This document shows positions 19,835 through 30,961 of a stretch of 64,000 nt of DNA, piece by piece (position 1 is the first letter of the stretch; the number at the start of each line of letters is the position of its first letter). The notes below the pieces were generated by a model, which worked only from the letters and a program-made list of their open reading frames with translations, ran no database searches and was not told the DNA's origin. A program made the position numbers and the translations under genes. The stretch is taken from contig NZ_CP055930.1 of NCBI RefSeq assembly GCF_013927005.1, forward strand, positions 2,294,001 through 2,358,000. Direction: 5' to 3'. This DNA is from Enterobacter sp. RHBSTW-00175. Its GTDB lineage: Bacteria; Pseudomonadota; Gammaproteobacteria; Enterobacterales; Enterobacteriaceae.

Positions 19835-20761
19835 TTATTGCGTTGCTTTATTCATAGCGCTAATGCCGTCACGCAAAATGGCGATGCGATGGCTGACGTT
19901 AGCATTAGCATTTATTTCCAGTAATTTAATACCGGAGAATTTCAATGTTGCGGTGCTCGCCGCAGTAAACAGTGTTTTTGCGTGTTCAGTCGTCATTAAA
20001 CTTTCGGCGCAGAACGAAGAAAACGGCGCATGGAGATCCTGCCAGTCACCGTATTCACCGGTTGCTGTTGTGCCGGAGAACATCAGTGCCCCGAGCTTAC
20101 CGGCCTTGAGTGCCGCCTGAACATGCTCAACAGGTCGCGTGGTATTTCGTCCTTCAATGGCCGAACGCGCCCAGTTAATGCACACGCTGATATCGGTGTC
20201 TTTCACGACGTCCAGCACCTGCTCCAGGGGCAAAAATCCCTTACGTGGCGCGCTGCCGTTCATGGCATCGCAGTGTTCCAGAACCAGATCGCATGACCAG
20301 TCCCATCCGGCGATTTCGCGGATGGAACGGGCGAAGGCGTCAGTGGCCTGCTCAACCGAGGCGTTGCCTGCCTGTGGGGCGGCCTGCATTTCCAGCGCGA
20401 TCACTTTGCCCGGGAAACGCGTATTGACGGCATCAATCTTTTGGCGCAAATGACGGTAAAAATTGATGCTGGCTTTTCGCTGATCTTCGTCTGCGGAGGC
20501 CAGGCCAAAGGCACCGTTTGTGCCACGCCGGCGCATGGTTTCCATCACTGCTGTGACCACGATTTGCCAGTCGCCAGGCGTATGACGGAACAACCATTCA
20601 TCGCCATAAGGATGAAGGTCTTCAAGGCAGGGTTGTTCCAGCCCGCGAATGTACGGCGTGTCGGAAAGTTCTCGCCAGAAGGTGTGTTCTTCTTGTTCCC
20701 CTTTCTGGTGAAACGAGGGTGCGCAGGGGTACGCACCAATAATAAAACCGGTGTTGGTCAT
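19835..20761 (-). CDS. yiaX1: YiaX1, DUF4862-like TIM-barrel protein
   Basis: A 308-residue protein of unknown activity with no signal peptide. The strand-helix rhythm and the acidic ends of strands ([37 protein letters not shown]) suggest a sugar-isomerase/epimerase-like TIM barrel, probably the DUF4862 family. It lies between yiaL (26 bases) and yiaX2 (49 bases). The gene order matches Klebsiella yiaX1. A lactonase, epimerase or dehydratase acting between ascorbate and 2,3-diketogulonate would fit, but this is inference from position. Confidence 0.82.
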   Translation of the reverse strand: MTNTGFIIGAYPCAPSFHQKGEQEEHTFWRELSDTPYIRGLEQPCLEDLHPYGDEWLFRHTPGDWQIVVTAVMETMRRRGTNGAFGLASADEDQRKASINFYRHLRQKIDAVNTRFPGKVIALEMQAAPQAGNASVEQATDAFARSIREIAGWDWSCDLVLEHCDAMNGSAPRKGFLPLEQVLDVVKDTDISVCINWARSAIEGRNTTRPVEHVQAALKAGKLGALMFSGTTATGEYGDWQDLHAPFSSFCAESLMTTEHAKTLFTAASTATLKFSGIKLLEINANANVSHRIAILRDGISAMNKATQ

Positions 20762-20787
20762 TTCGCGTTCCTGTATTTATCAGAAAA

Positions 20788-22265
<1,478 letters not shown>

Positions 22266-22490
22266 CCCTGTTCTCCTGTTCTTTTTAGGGGGCGCTGTGA
22301 GTGCTTTTTTATCTCTAAATTTCACTATGCGAAATCTGATTTCAAATATAGCGATCAATTTTTGCCAGATCAACGACATTCATGATTTTCAAAATCGATT
22401 AAAATCAATTGGTTGTGTTTTTTCTGTTGAGATCGTGAACTGAGCCACACTTTGCGCTACCATCAGGGCGCGATAAAAAGGAGCCATTTG
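22266..22490. promoter_or_regulatory. yiaK/yiaJ divergent control region
   Basis: A 225-base AT-rich gap carrying the yiaK operon promoter (minus) and the yiaJ promoter (plus). It has several direct and inverted runs built on gat/aatc, for example tgatttcaaatatagcgatc near 22329, suited to an IclR-type dimer. YiaJ represses the yia operon in E. coli. The exact operator cannot be fixed from one sequence. Confidence 0.5.
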
Positions 22491-23306
22491 ATGAGCATGA
22501 AAGAGAGCGAAATGACGCAAGAAAAAGAGAGGCCAGCAGGTAGCCAGAGCTTGTTTCGCGGCCTGATGCTAATTGAGATCCTCAGTAACTACCCGAACGG
22601 GTGTCCGCTGGCGCATTTATCAGAACTTGCGGGGCTGAATAAGAGCACCGTGCATCGGCTGTTACAGGGTTTACAGTCGTGCGGCTATGTCACACCAGCC
22701 CCGGCCGCGGGCAGCTATCGCCTGACTACCAAATTTATTGCCGTCGGACAAAAGGCGCTGTCGTCGCTGAACATCATCCACGTGGCGGCGCCACATCTTG
22801 AGACGCTGAACATTGCCACGGGTGAGACGGTGAACTTCTCCAGCCGGGAAGATGACCATGCCATTCTGATTTACAAGCTGGAACCGACGACAGGGATGTT
22901 GCGTACGCGCGCCTATATTGGCCAGCATATGCCGCTCTACTGTTCTGCAATGGGTAAGATCTACATGGCGTTTGGCCACCAGGATTATGTGGCGAGCTAC
23001 TGGGACAGCCATCAGGAGCAGATCCAGCCCCTGACGCGAAACACCATTACTGAACTCAGCGCCATGTACGATGAGCTGGCAAACATTCGCGAACACAGCC
23101 TGGCGATGGATAAAGAAGAGAATGAACTGGGCGTGTCGTGTATTGCCGTGCCGGTCTTTGATATTCATGGCCGCGTGCCGTATGCCATCTCCATATCGCT
23201 TTCTACCTCGCGTATGAAGCAAGTGGGCGAGAAGAACCTGTTAAAACCCCTGCGTGAAACCGCAGAGGCGATTTCCCGCGAGCTGGGTTTTACCGTGCGC
23301 AGCTAA
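22491..23306 (+). CDS. yiaJ: YiaJ, IclR-family repressor of the yia operon
   Basis: A 271-residue IclR-type regulator. It has an N-terminal winged helix-turn-helix (PLAHLSELAGLNKSTVHRLL, about residues 35-55) and a C-terminal GAF-like effector domain (with the ENELGVSCIAVPVFD segment). The ATG at 22491 follows an aaaaggag ribosome site; the open frame begins 13 residues earlier. E. coli YiaJ (also called PlaR) represses yiaK-sgbE and responds to metabolites of the pathway. Its divergent position agrees. Confidence 0.95.
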   Translation: MSMKESEMTQEKERPAGSQSLFRGLMLIEILSNYPNGCPLAHLSELAGLNKSTVHRLLQGLQSCGYVTPAPAAGSYRLTTKFIAVGQKALSSLNIIHVAAPHLETLNIATGETVNFSSREDDHAILIYKLEPTTGMLRTRAYIGQHMPLYCSAMGKIYMAFGHQDYVASYWDSHQEQIQPLTRNTITELSAMYDELANIREHSLAMDKEENELGVSCIAVPVFDIHGRVPYAISISLSTSRMKQVGEKNLLKPLRETAEAISRELGFTVRS

Positions 23307-23318
23307 ACGTCTGGCAAA

Positions 23319-23354
23319 AAGCCAGATCGGGTGGCAAATGCCACAAATCTGGCT
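23319..23354 (+). terminator. Nested hairpin after yiaJ
   Basis: agccagat...atctggct encloses a second stem, gtggca-aa-tgccac, and is followed by a pyrimidine-rich cctttcccctg. It lies 13 bases past the yiaJ stop. A weak or partial terminator is likely, since yiaI follows on the same strand. Confidence 0.55.
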
Positions 23355-23434
23355 CCTTTCCCCTGTTTGATCAAAGCGCTGTCGCGCACCTCTCTGGCAA
23401 TCTGCGGTTTTAAGCGCGCAGGCGGAGTGAAGAG

Positions 23435-23905
23435 ATGAACCGGTTTATTGTTGCTGATTCGGCAAAGTGCATTGGCTGTCGTACCTGCGAAGTGGCCTGC
23501 GTGGTTTCGCATCAGGACACGCAGGATTGCGCAGCTGTTACTGCCGTGGCGTTTTCTTCGCGTATCCGGGTGATAAAAGGCGGGGCATTTACTACTGCGG
23601 TAGCGTGTCATCAGTGCGAAGACGCGCCCTGTGCGAATGTGTGCCCAACTCAGGCAATTCGTTCTGAGGCGGGAGTCTGGCGGGTGGAGCAGTCTCGCTG
23701 CATTGGCTGCAAGAGCTGTATGGTGGCCTGCCCGTTTGGGGCGATGCAGGTTACTGTGGTCGCGGAGCACGCCCAGGCGCTGAAATGCGATTTGTGCGCG
23801 CATCGCGCGGACGGGCCAGCCTGCGTTGCTGCTTGCCCGACTCACGCGCTGAGCTGTGTTGATCCCGCCAGATTACGCGCCGAACGTCTGCGTTATCTGG
23901 CATAG
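23435..23905 (+). CDS. yiaI: YiaI, 4Fe-4S ferredoxin-type electron carrier
   Basis: A 156-residue protein of the HycB/AegA/YsaA type. Four cysteine clusters are clear: CIGCRTCEVAC, CHQCEDAPCANVCP, CIGCKSCMVACP and CDLCAHRADGPACVAACP, enough for four 4Fe-4S clusters. It has no signal peptide or membrane segment, so it is a cytoplasmic electron-transfer subunit whose redox partner is not encoded nearby. E. coli has yiaI at the same place. It converges on avtA with a 4-base gap. Confidence 0.92.
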   Translation: MNRFIVADSAKCIGCRTCEVACVVSHQDTQDCAAVTAVAFSSRIRVIKGGAFTTAVACHQCEDAPCANVCPTQAIRSEAGVWRVEQSRCIGCKSCMVACPFGAMQVTVVAEHAQALKCDLCAHRADGPACVAACPTHALSCVDPARLRAERLRYLA

Positions 23906-23909
23906 GGCG

Positions 23910-25166
23910 TTACTGGCCGCCTTCGCGCCAGGCGATTTCAATCTCTTCTGCGAGAATTTTCACGCCAGCTTCAATTTTGTCCGGATCGGGAACGTAGTTC
24001 ATACGCATACACTGGTGCGTGTGCGGCCACGGCTTATCCAGACCCGGGAAGAAGTAGTCCCCTGGCACCATCAGGACGCCGCGTTTTTTCAGGCGCTGAT
24101 AAAGCAGCTCCGTCGAAATTGGCAGATCCTTAAACCACAGCCAGAGGAATATTGCCCCTTCCGGTTTATGGATCAGGCAGCGTTCTTCCGGTAAATAGCG
24201 GCGAAGGATGGCAATCGTGTCCTGAACGCGCTGGTAATAGAACGGTTTAATCACGTCGTTTGACAGGCGCAGCAGGTCGTTGCGTTTGATCATTTCGCAC
24301 ATCATCGCCGGGCCGATACCACCAGGTGAAAGGCTAATAATGCCGTTCATATTGGTGATGGCGGTGATGATTTTTTCGTTGGCAACGATGATACCGCAGC
24401 GGCTACCCGGCAGGCCGAGCTTGGAAAGGCTCATGCACAGCACAATGTTCGGGTTCCACAGCGGGCGCGCTTCGCTGAAAATGATGCCAGGGAAAGGCAC
24501 GCCGTAGGCATTATCAATCACCAGCGGGATGCCGTGTTGATTCGCCAGCGCATCGAGCTTCATCAGTTCGTCATCGGTAATCACGTTGCCCGTTGGGTTG
24601 GTAGGGCGCGACACGCAGATCATGCCCGTCTCTTCACCAATGTGCAGGTGTTCAAAATCGACGTGATACTTGAACTGGCCTTCCGGCAGCAGCTCGATAT
24701 TCGGACGTGCAGAAACAAACAGGTCTTCTTCGAGGCCGGAATCGGCGTAACCGATGTATTCCGGGGCCAGCGGGAACAGCACTTTTTTGGTGGTGCCGTC
24801 GGCGCGACGTCCTGCAAAGAGGTTAAACAAGTAGAAAAATGCACTCTGACTGCCGTTTGTTAGTGCAATATTCTGTGGCTCGATATCCCAACCCAGCTCT
24901 TCACGCAGCATATCGGCAAGGAGAGTGAGCAGCTCTGTTTTACCCTGAGGGCCATCGTAATTGCAAAGCGCATCAGTCGCTTTACCGTTTTCCAGCATGT
25001 TGGCAAGCAGCGTCTGGAAATACTCATTCATCTCCGGGATTTGAGCCGGGTTTCCGCCGCCGAGCATGATTGCGCCCGGTGTGCGCAGCCCGTCGTTGAG
25101 ATCCTCCATCAGGCGTGTAATGCCTGAATGGCGGGTAAATTTGTCGCCGAAAAGTGAAAACGTCAT
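23910..25166 (-). CDS. avtA: Valine-pyruvate aminotransferase (transaminase C)
   Basis: A 418-residue fold type I aminotransferase (E. coli 417) that interconverts valine and alanine through their keto acids. The PLP lysine is in CMSLSKLGLPGSRCG, with the cofactor aspartate and tyrosine in LVIDNAYGVPFPG and the substrate-carboxylate arginine near the C-terminus (HQCMRMNYVPD). The ATG at 25166 (MTFSLFGDKFTRHSG) gives the family length; an upstream start at 25232 would add 22 unconserved residues. Confidence 0.95.
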   Translation of the reverse strand: MTFSLFGDKFTRHSGITRLMEDLNDGLRTPGAIMLGGGNPAQIPEMNEYFQTLLANMLENGKATDALCNYDGPQGKTELLTLLADMLREELGWDIEPQNIALTNGSQSAFFYLFNLFAGRRADGTTKKVLFPLAPEYIGYADSGLEEDLFVSARPNIELLPEGQFKYHVDFEHLHIGEETGMICVSRPTNPTGNVITDDELMKLDALANQHGIPLVIDNAYGVPFPGIIFSEARPLWNPNIVLCMSLSKLGLPGSRCGIIVANEKIITAITNMNGIISLSPGGIGPAMMCEMIKRNDLLRLSNDVIKPFYYQRVQDTIAILRRYLPEERCLIHKPEGAIFLWLWFKDLPISTELLYQRLKKRGVLMVPGDYFFPGLDKPWPHTHQCMRMNYVPDPDKIEAGVKILAEEIEIAWREGGQ

Positions 25167-25309
25167 AGCAGGTGTTCTGTCGGGCTTATTATGAAAGTGG
25201 GTAACCATAACGCTAGCATCGGGCGGGTGCAAATCGAGTGAAACGACAGGGTTTATAGTTTTATCCGGTATGGGCGTATTTATGTGGTGGATTATTCTGC
25301 TGGTTTAAC

Positions 25310-25340
25310 CCCCACCCTTTCGGGAGAGGGTTAAGGTGAG
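25310..25340. repeat. Palindromic repeat after malS
   Basis: ccccaccctttcgggagagg followed by gttaaggtgagg is a degenerate member of the ccctctccc/gggagaggg class, just past the malS stop in the malS-avtA gap. Confidence 0.55.
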
Positions 25341-25343
25341 GAG

Positions 25344-27374
25344 TTACTGATTTCCTGCCCACACGACCATGGCTTTATCGCCATTATGATCACGTACAAA
25401 ACCGTACCCTTCTTTTAGCGAAAGCGTGGTTTGCTTGCCTTCGCCAATGGCCGGGTGGCGGGCGCGGAACTGCCCCAGGATCTGCCAGTGAGCAACGGTT
25501 AACGCCTCTTTGCCCGTGACATCCTGCCAGTTCATATCCGAACGTGTTCCCTGAAGTGGATCAGATCCTGTCGGGCCAAATGGGCGTTCGGATTCATCCC
25601 CGTAGTAGATTTGTACGCTTCCTGGTGCCAGCAGGAGCAGCTCTGCGGCACGCTGCCCTCCTTCACGGAACAGACGGGTATCGTGTGAAGAGAGGTAGCT
25701 CAGAACGTTGAATCCCTGGAGCTTTTCGGCCATTTGCTGCCAGGTTAAGTCGATATCGGCCAGGCAATCCACCGCTTTCGCCGCCTGTTCCTGGTAGTCG
25801 AAGTTGATCATTGCATCGAAACCGTGGCGGTAATAGTCGCTCTGCATAACCCCGTGCCCCCAGGATTCACCGGTCATCCAGAACGGGGCATCATCGAGCT
25901 TTTTGGTGGGGTTTTCTGCTTTCCACGCCTTTAACGCTGCGCTTGTCTGGTCTTTCAGCTGCTGCCATGCGGCAAGTTCGACATGTTTAGCCGTGTCGAC
26001 ACGAAAACCGTCGATGCCGTAATCACGTACCCACTGGCTGAGCCAGTGAGTCAGGTAATCCCGTGGCGTATAGCCGGCAATCTCTTTGGCGTGCGTATCT
26101 GGCTTGTGTTGATAAAAGTTTGGCAGGCCGGAAGGGACGGTTGATTCTGTTTTCAGGTCAGGTAAAAACGCCAGCGACATGGTTAAGTCGTCATAACCCG
26201 GACTGTCGTAATCACCGATATCGGTGCGTATCCATTTTTTACCCCACCATTTTTCCCACGCGGCTTTGTCACTGAAATTAATGTAGTCGTTAAAACTGTG
26301 CCAGCTCTGGCCAGCGCCCGGTTTCCAGTCGGTCCAGTGTTCGCCCAGGGTCTTTTTCAGCTCGTCGCCTTGCAGATACAACGCGCCAAACTGGAATTCC
26401 TGCATATCGGCGAGCGTGGCATAACCCGTGTGGTTCATCACGATATCGAACAGGATGCGGATACCGCGTTTGTGGGCTTCATCAATCAGATGACGTAAGT
26501 CGTCTTCCGAGCCCATATTGGCATCAAGCTTTGTCCAGTCCTGCGTGTAGTAGCCGTGGTATGCGTAGTGAGGGAAATCGCCTTTCGTACCGCCGCCCAC
26601 CCAGCCGTGGATCTGTTCCAGCGGGGAGCTTATCCAGAGCGCGTTAACACCCAGTTGCTGTAAGTAATCGAGTTTACTGGCGAGGCCTTTAAGGTCACCG
26701 CCGTGGAACGTGCCAATCTCCTGCATTCCGTCTTTATGGCGACCGTAGCTGTTGTCATTCGTCGGATCGCCATTAACGTAGCGATCGGTCAGTACGAAGT
26801 AGACGGCAGCATTTTGCCAGCTAAAAGGGGCAGGTTTGTCGGTTTCGGCACGCTCCAGCAGCAACAAACCGTTGCTGTTCGCTGCGGGCTGAAGTGTGAT
26901 TTTTCCCTGCTGCACGGTCGCGGTTTGCTTGCTGTAGAAATCGCGCACCACTGAGCCTTCAGGGAAGGTGCTGCTCACATCGAGGGTTAGCGGTTTTCCG
27001 TCCCATTTTGGACACTGACGGATTACGTTTGCCACCGGCTGTTCCGTCACGCTTTGAATCGCCAGCATCAGGGTTGGCGTGCCAGAACGGGTATCGACAC
27101 GCATCTGGTAATCGCCATCACGGAACAGACGCCACTGCGGCGGGGTACCTTCGCAGGGTTTAAGCGACAACATCTCGTTGAGTTTTATGGCATCTGCTGG
27201 CTGCCAGCACGCGTTGTCAAAACTCAACGTCAAAGGACGAGTACCCTTCGCAAGCTTTGCATGGCTGGTGAATATTCCGGTGCCTTCGGCGCTGAACGCG
27301 CCAAAACCCGGTGATGTCCAGTCCGCGTGTGCCAGTGCGGGTAACATCAGAAAAGCTAATGCAGTGCGTTTCAT
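25344..27374 (-). CDS. malS: Periplasmic alpha-amylase MalS
   Basis: A 676-residue GH13 enzyme, the same length as E. coli MalS, cleaving maltodextrins in the periplasm. A signal peptide ends LPALAHA before DWTSPGF. The GH13 regions are visible: region I DIVMNH, region II GFRVDTAKH (nucleophile D), region III MTGESWGHG (acid/base E) and region IV SYLSSHDT. An N-terminal non-catalytic domain of about 150 residues precedes the barrel. The ATG at 27374 is the one directly before the signal peptide. Two MalT-like boxes lie upstream. Confidence 0.96.
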   Translation of the reverse strand: MKRTALAFLMLPALAHADWTSPGFGAFSAEGTGIFTSHAKLAKGTRPLTLSFDNACWQPADAIKLNEMLSLKPCEGTPPQWRLFRDGDYQMRVDTRSGTPTLMLAIQSVTEQPVANVIRQCPKWDGKPLTLDVSSTFPEGSVVRDFYSKQTATVQQGKITLQPAANSNGLLLLERAETDKPAPFSWQNAAVYFVLTDRYVNGDPTNDNSYGRHKDGMQEIGTFHGGDLKGLASKLDYLQQLGVNALWISSPLEQIHGWVGGGTKGDFPHYAYHGYYTQDWTKLDANMGSEDDLRHLIDEAHKRGIRILFDIVMNHTGYATLADMQEFQFGALYLQGDELKKTLGEHWTDWKPGAGQSWHSFNDYINFSDKAAWEKWWGKKWIRTDIGDYDSPGYDDLTMSLAFLPDLKTESTVPSGLPNFYQHKPDTHAKEIAGYTPRDYLTHWLSQWVRDYGIDGFRVDTAKHVELAAWQQLKDQTSAALKAWKAENPTKKLDDAPFWMTGESWGHGVMQSDYYRHGFDAMINFDYQEQAAKAVDCLADIDLTWQQMAEKLQGFNVLSYLSSHDTRLFREGGQRAAELLLLAPGSVQIYYGDESERPFGPTGSDPLQGTRSDMNWQDVTGKEALTVAHWQILGQFRARHPAIGEGKQTTLSLKEGYGFVRDHNGDKAMVVWAGNQ

Positions 27375-27428
27375 TCCATTTTCCTGTCGCGGCATTTTTG
27401 ACCAGTGTGCCACCAGGTAAAGTCGAGA

Positions 27429-27476
27429 AACTCATCCCTTTGCGCTTTCTGAGAGGGTGATGCGAAAGGATGAGTG
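27429..27476. promoter_or_regulatory. Candidate MalT boxes upstream of malS
   Basis: aagggatgagtt on the minus strand (27429-27440) and aaaggatgagtg on the plus strand (27465-27476) face each other 24 bases apart. Both match the MalT core GGGGAKGAGG at most positions. They lie 55-102 bases before the malS start, where MalT would act with maltotriose. The rest of the 314-base malS-bax gap holds only the bax promoter region. Confidence 0.6.
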
Positions 27477-27688
27477 ATCCCGCGCAAAATTAAGCAGTTA
27501 TCTGCGATAACGCACACAATTTTTCAGGAATGATGTTTTAGTGAGCAACTTTTAGGTGACATAGTTTCGGAATTGGACTATTTCTTTAGGTGCTCTGGAA
27601 GTCTATTTTTGTTATGATTTGAGATTCCGCTCTCAAATTTGTGAAAAAAATAAGGTGTTGGAATGTCTAAATCCGACCAGGAGACCTA

Positions 27689-28516
27689 ATGATATCGACT
27701 CCCATTCGACGATTTGGGGCTACGATACTCATGTTACTCACCGTGTCATTTTCAGGTGAGGTGCTTGCGAAAACGCACACGGATACATCGAGTCATAAAG
27801 CCCACGTCATAAAGACGACGAGTAAAAGTAAGGTTAGCAGTAAACAAGAGTATTCTCGCAATAGTGCAAAGAGTAGTTCACTTCCTGATTTGCGAAAATA
27901 CCCTTCCGGAACACCAAGGAAAAAAGCGTTTCTCCGGACGGTAATGCCTTATATTACAAGTCAAAATTCCGCGATTACTGCGGATCGTAACTGGCTGACA
28001 TCAAAGCAGTACGATAGCCGCTGGTCGCCATCTGAACGCACGCGTCTGAAAGATATCGCGCAACGCTACAAGATAAGCTGGAACGGCAACACGCGTCGTG
28101 TGCCGTGGAATGCGTTGTTAGAGCGTGTGGATATCATCCCAGGCAGCATGGTAGCGACAATGGCCGCAGCCGAAAGTGGCTGGGGTACGTCGAAACTGGC
28201 GCGTAGCAACAATAATCTCTTCGGTATGAAGTGTGTCAAAGGCCGTTGTAACAATGCGCCAGGCACGGTGAAAGGGTATTCGCAGTTTGAGTCTGTCAAA
28301 GACTCTGTGAACGCCTATGTGGTGAACCTGAACACGCACCCGGCATACTCCTCATTCCGTAAGTCACGCGCTCAGCTGCGTAAAGCGGATCAGGAAGTGA
28401 CGGCAAGCACGATGATCCACAAGCTGAAAGGTTATTCCACCCAGGGACAGAGCTATAACAACTATCTGTTCGCGATGTACCAGGATAACCAGCGCTTAAT
28501 TGCCGCACATATGTAA
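27689..28516 (+). CDS. bax: Bax, glucosaminidase-domain protein
   Basis: A 275-residue exported protein (E. coli Bax 274). It has an N-terminal signal peptide (to about residue 27, GEVLA before KTHTD), then a Ser/Lys-rich linker. A C-terminal glucosaminidase domain follows from about residue 125, with the catalytic glutamate in MAAAESGWGTSKLARSNNN. It probably trims peptidoglycan glycan strands; its role is little studied. The gene lies between malS and xylR as in E. coli. The start is set by aggaga at 27680. Confidence 0.93.
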   Translation: MISTPIRRFGATILMLLTVSFSGEVLAKTHTDTSSHKAHVIKTTSKSKVSSKQEYSRNSAKSSSLPDLRKYPSGTPRKKAFLRTVMPYITSQNSAITADRNWLTSKQYDSRWSPSERTRLKDIAQRYKISWNGNTRRVPWNALLERVDIIPGSMVATMAAAESGWGTSKLARSNNNLFGMKCVKGRCNNAPGTVKGYSQFESVKDSVNAYVVNLNTHPAYSSFRKSRAQLRKADQEVTASTMIHKLKGYSTQGQSYNNYLFAMYQDNQRLIAAHM

Positions 28517-28525
28517 TCCTCAAAA

Positions 28526-28553
28526 AAACGCCTTCCACTGGAAGGCGTTTTTC
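28526..28553. terminator. Bidirectional terminator between bax and xylR
   Basis: Stem acgccttcc-act-ggaaggcgt flanked by an A-run on the left and a T-rich run on the right, so it can stop bax (plus) and xylR (minus) transcripts. Confidence 0.85.
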
Positions 28554-28567
28554 TTTTCTGCATCAGA

Positions 28568-29746
28568 CTATATCAGCACTTCACTGTGACGCTCCCGATA
28601 CTCCTTCGGCGTGGTGTCGTACTCTTTCTTGAATACCGAGTAGAAGTATTGCAGCGACGGGTAACCACACATCTGCGATATCTCGTTGATAGATAGCGAG
28701 GTAGAGACCAGCAGGCTACGTGCTTTCTCCAGTTTCTCGGCGTGGATGACGGCATGAATGGTTTCGCCAACCTCTTCCTTGAAGCGTTTCTCCAGGTTGG
28801 AGCGCGAGATGCCAACTGAATCCAGCACCTGATCGACCTTAATACCTTTGCAGGCATGGTTGCGAATGTAGTGCATGGCCTGGATCACGGCCGGGTCGTT
28901 CAGGGAACGGTAATCGGTTGAACGGCGTTCCACTACACGAACGGGAGGAACCAGCAAACGCTGGAGTGGCAAGGCTTCGTTATCCAGCAACCGGTGGAGT
29001 AATTTCGCTGCCTGATATCCCATCTGGCGCGTTCCTTGCGCAACTGACGACAGCGCCACGCGTGACAGATAACGGGTAAGCTCTTCGTTATCGATACCGA
29101 TGACGCACAGTTTTTCGGGAACAGGAATGTGTAAATGCTCGCAGACCTGTAGCACATGGCGGGCACGCGCATCGGTTACCGCGATAATGCCGGTTTGCGG
29201 AGGCAATGTTTGCAGCCAGTCTGCAAGGCGGTTTTGCGCGTGTTGCCAGTTTTCTGGCGCGGTTTCCAGCCCCTGATACACCACTCCGCGATACTTCTCC
29301 TGTGCAACCAGTTGGCAGAAGGCGTATTCACGTTCCATTGCCCAGCGTTTACCGCTTGAGGCGGGCAGGCCATAAAATGCAAAGCGGTGAACGCCTTTCT
29401 CTTTTAAATGCAAAAAGGCACTTTCGACCAGCGCATGATTATCGGTCGCGATGTAGTTAACCGGCGGGTAATGTTCGGGTGAATGGTAAGAGCCGCCGAC
29501 GCCCACAATCGGGACGTCGACGTCGGTAAGCAACTGTTCGATGACGGGATCGTCATAATCTGCGATCACGCCATCGCCAAGCCAGTCTTTGATATTTTCG
29601 ATACGAGCCCGGAAATCCTCTTCGATGAAGATATCCCACTCCGATTGCGACGCCTGCAAATATTCACCTACACCTTCAACCACCTGACGGTCGTAGGCTT
29701 TGTTGGCATTGAATAACAACGTAATGCGGTGACGCTTCTCAAACAT
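28568..29746 (-). CDS. xylR: Xylose operon activator XylR
   Basis: A 392-residue activator identical in length to E. coli XylR. The N-terminal two-thirds resembles a LacI/periplasmic-binding fold that senses D-xylose. The C-terminal AraC-type double helix-turn-helix includes IKVDQVLDSVGISRSNLEKR and SINEISQMCGYPSLQYFYSV. It activates xylA and xylF across the divergent promoter at 33546-33917. It lies 33 bases after xylH and can be read from xylF or from its own weak promoter. Confidence 0.97.
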   Translation of the reverse strand: MFEKRHRITLLFNANKAYDRQVVEGVGEYLQASQSEWDIFIEEDFRARIENIKDWLGDGVIADYDDPVIEQLLTDVDVPIVGVGGSYHSPEHYPPVNYIATDNHALVESAFLHLKEKGVHRFAFYGLPASSGKRWAMEREYAFCQLVAQEKYRGVVYQGLETAPENWQHAQNRLADWLQTLPPQTGIIAVTDARARHVLQVCEHLHIPVPEKLCVIGIDNEELTRYLSRVALSSVAQGTRQMGYQAAKLLHRLLDNEALPLQRLLVPPVRVVERRSTDYRSLNDPAVIQAMHYIRNHACKGIKVDQVLDSVGISRSNLEKRFKEEVGETIHAVIHAEKLEKARSLLVSTSLSINEISQMCGYPSLQYFYSVFKKEYDTTPKEYRERHSEVLI

Positions 29747-29779
29747 GGCTTACTTCCCAAATAAGTAACAATGATGTTA

Positions 29780-30961
29780 TCAGGCCCGTCGCTTGGTTGC
29801 AGAGTCCATCCAGACTGCCAACAACAGAATGGCCCCCTTGACGATATACTGCCAAAAGGTCGGGACGTCCATCATGCTCATTCCGTTATCCAGCGAAGCC
29901 ATAATAAATGCGCCCATCACCGCACCCGCCACGCTGCCGACACCCCCGGCGAGACTGGTGCCACCAATGACGCAGGCCGCGATGGCATCCAGTTCGGCGA
30001 TGTTCCCTGCAGATGGCGAACCGGCACCCAGACGTGAACTGAGAATCAGCCCGGCGATCGCGACCATCAGCCCGTTGATAGCAAAGACGGCGAGCTTAGT
30101 GCGTTCTACATTAATGCCAGACAGTCGTGCCGCCTCCAGGTTGCCGCCAATCGCATAAATACGGCGACCAAATGCGGTGCGTGTGGCCATAAACATGCCC
30201 GCCAGCAGCAGAAGGGCTAACAGCAACACCGGGGTCGGTACGCCGCGATAGTCGTTCAGAAGCCAAATTGCGCCCAGCACGATCACCGCCGTCAGCGCCT
30301 GACGCCCGACAACCGATGTCGATGGGGCAGAGGCCAGCCCCAGCGCCTGACGACGCATACGCCCGCGCCACTGCCAGGCAACGAACGCCATTAACCCTAC
30401 CACACCGAGCGTGAAGCCTAAGCCACCAGAGAGATAGCTCTGCCCAATTTGTGACATAGATGCGCTGGTAGGCGACACCGTTGTGCCGTTGGTAATACCA
30501 ATCAAGATGCCCCGGAAGGCCAACATGCCGGCAAGCGTGACAATAAACGAGGGCACTTTGCGATAGGCAACCCACCATCCATTCCATGCGCCGAGCACCA
30601 GGCCCATGATCAGCGTGACGGCAACAGTGAGCGGCAGCGGCCAGCCGAACCAGACGTCGAAAATGGCGGCCACACCACCAAGCAGGCCCATCATTGAGCC
30701 AACGGAGAGGTCTATCTCGGCGGAGATAATCACAAATACCATGCCCACGGCCAGGATGCCTGTGATGGCCGTCTGGCGCAGCAGGTTGGAGACGTTACGT
30801 GCGCTCAGGTATGAGCCATCGGTCATCCAGGTAAAAAACAGCATGATGACGATAATCGCGGCAATCATGACAAAGACTTGCAGGTTAAGTACCTTAAGTC
30901 CCGCGAACGCGCCAGGCGTCGGTGCAGCGACTTTAAGATCAGACGGATTGCTTTTCGACAT
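29780..30961 (-). CDS. xylH: D-xylose ABC transporter permease XylH
   Basis: A 393-residue inner-membrane permease of the ribose/xylose (BPD_transp_2) family, with about ten hydrophobic segments. The conserved permease loop is [20 protein letters not shown]. It forms the channel of XylFGH. Its start overlaps the end of xylG by 23 bases, so translation is coupled. Confidence 0.96.
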   Translation of the reverse strand: MSKSNPSDLKVAAPTPGAFAGLKVLNLQVFVMIAAIIVIMLFFTWMTDGSYLSARNVSNLLRQTAITGILAVGMVFVIISAEIDLSVGSMMGLLGGVAAIFDVWFGWPLPLTVAVTLIMGLVLGAWNGWWVAYRKVPSFIVTLAGMLAFRGILIGITNGTTVSPTSASMSQIGQSYLSGGLGFTLGVVGLMAFVAWQWRGRMRRQALGLASAPSTSVVGRQALTAVIVLGAIWLLNDYRGVPTPVLLLALLLLAGMFMATRTAFGRRIYAIGGNLEAARLSGINVERTKLAVFAINGLMVAIAGLILSSRLGAGSPSAGNIAELDAIAACVIGGTSLAGGVGSVAGAVMGAFIMASLDNGMSMMDVPTFWQYIVKGAILLLAVWMDSATKRRA

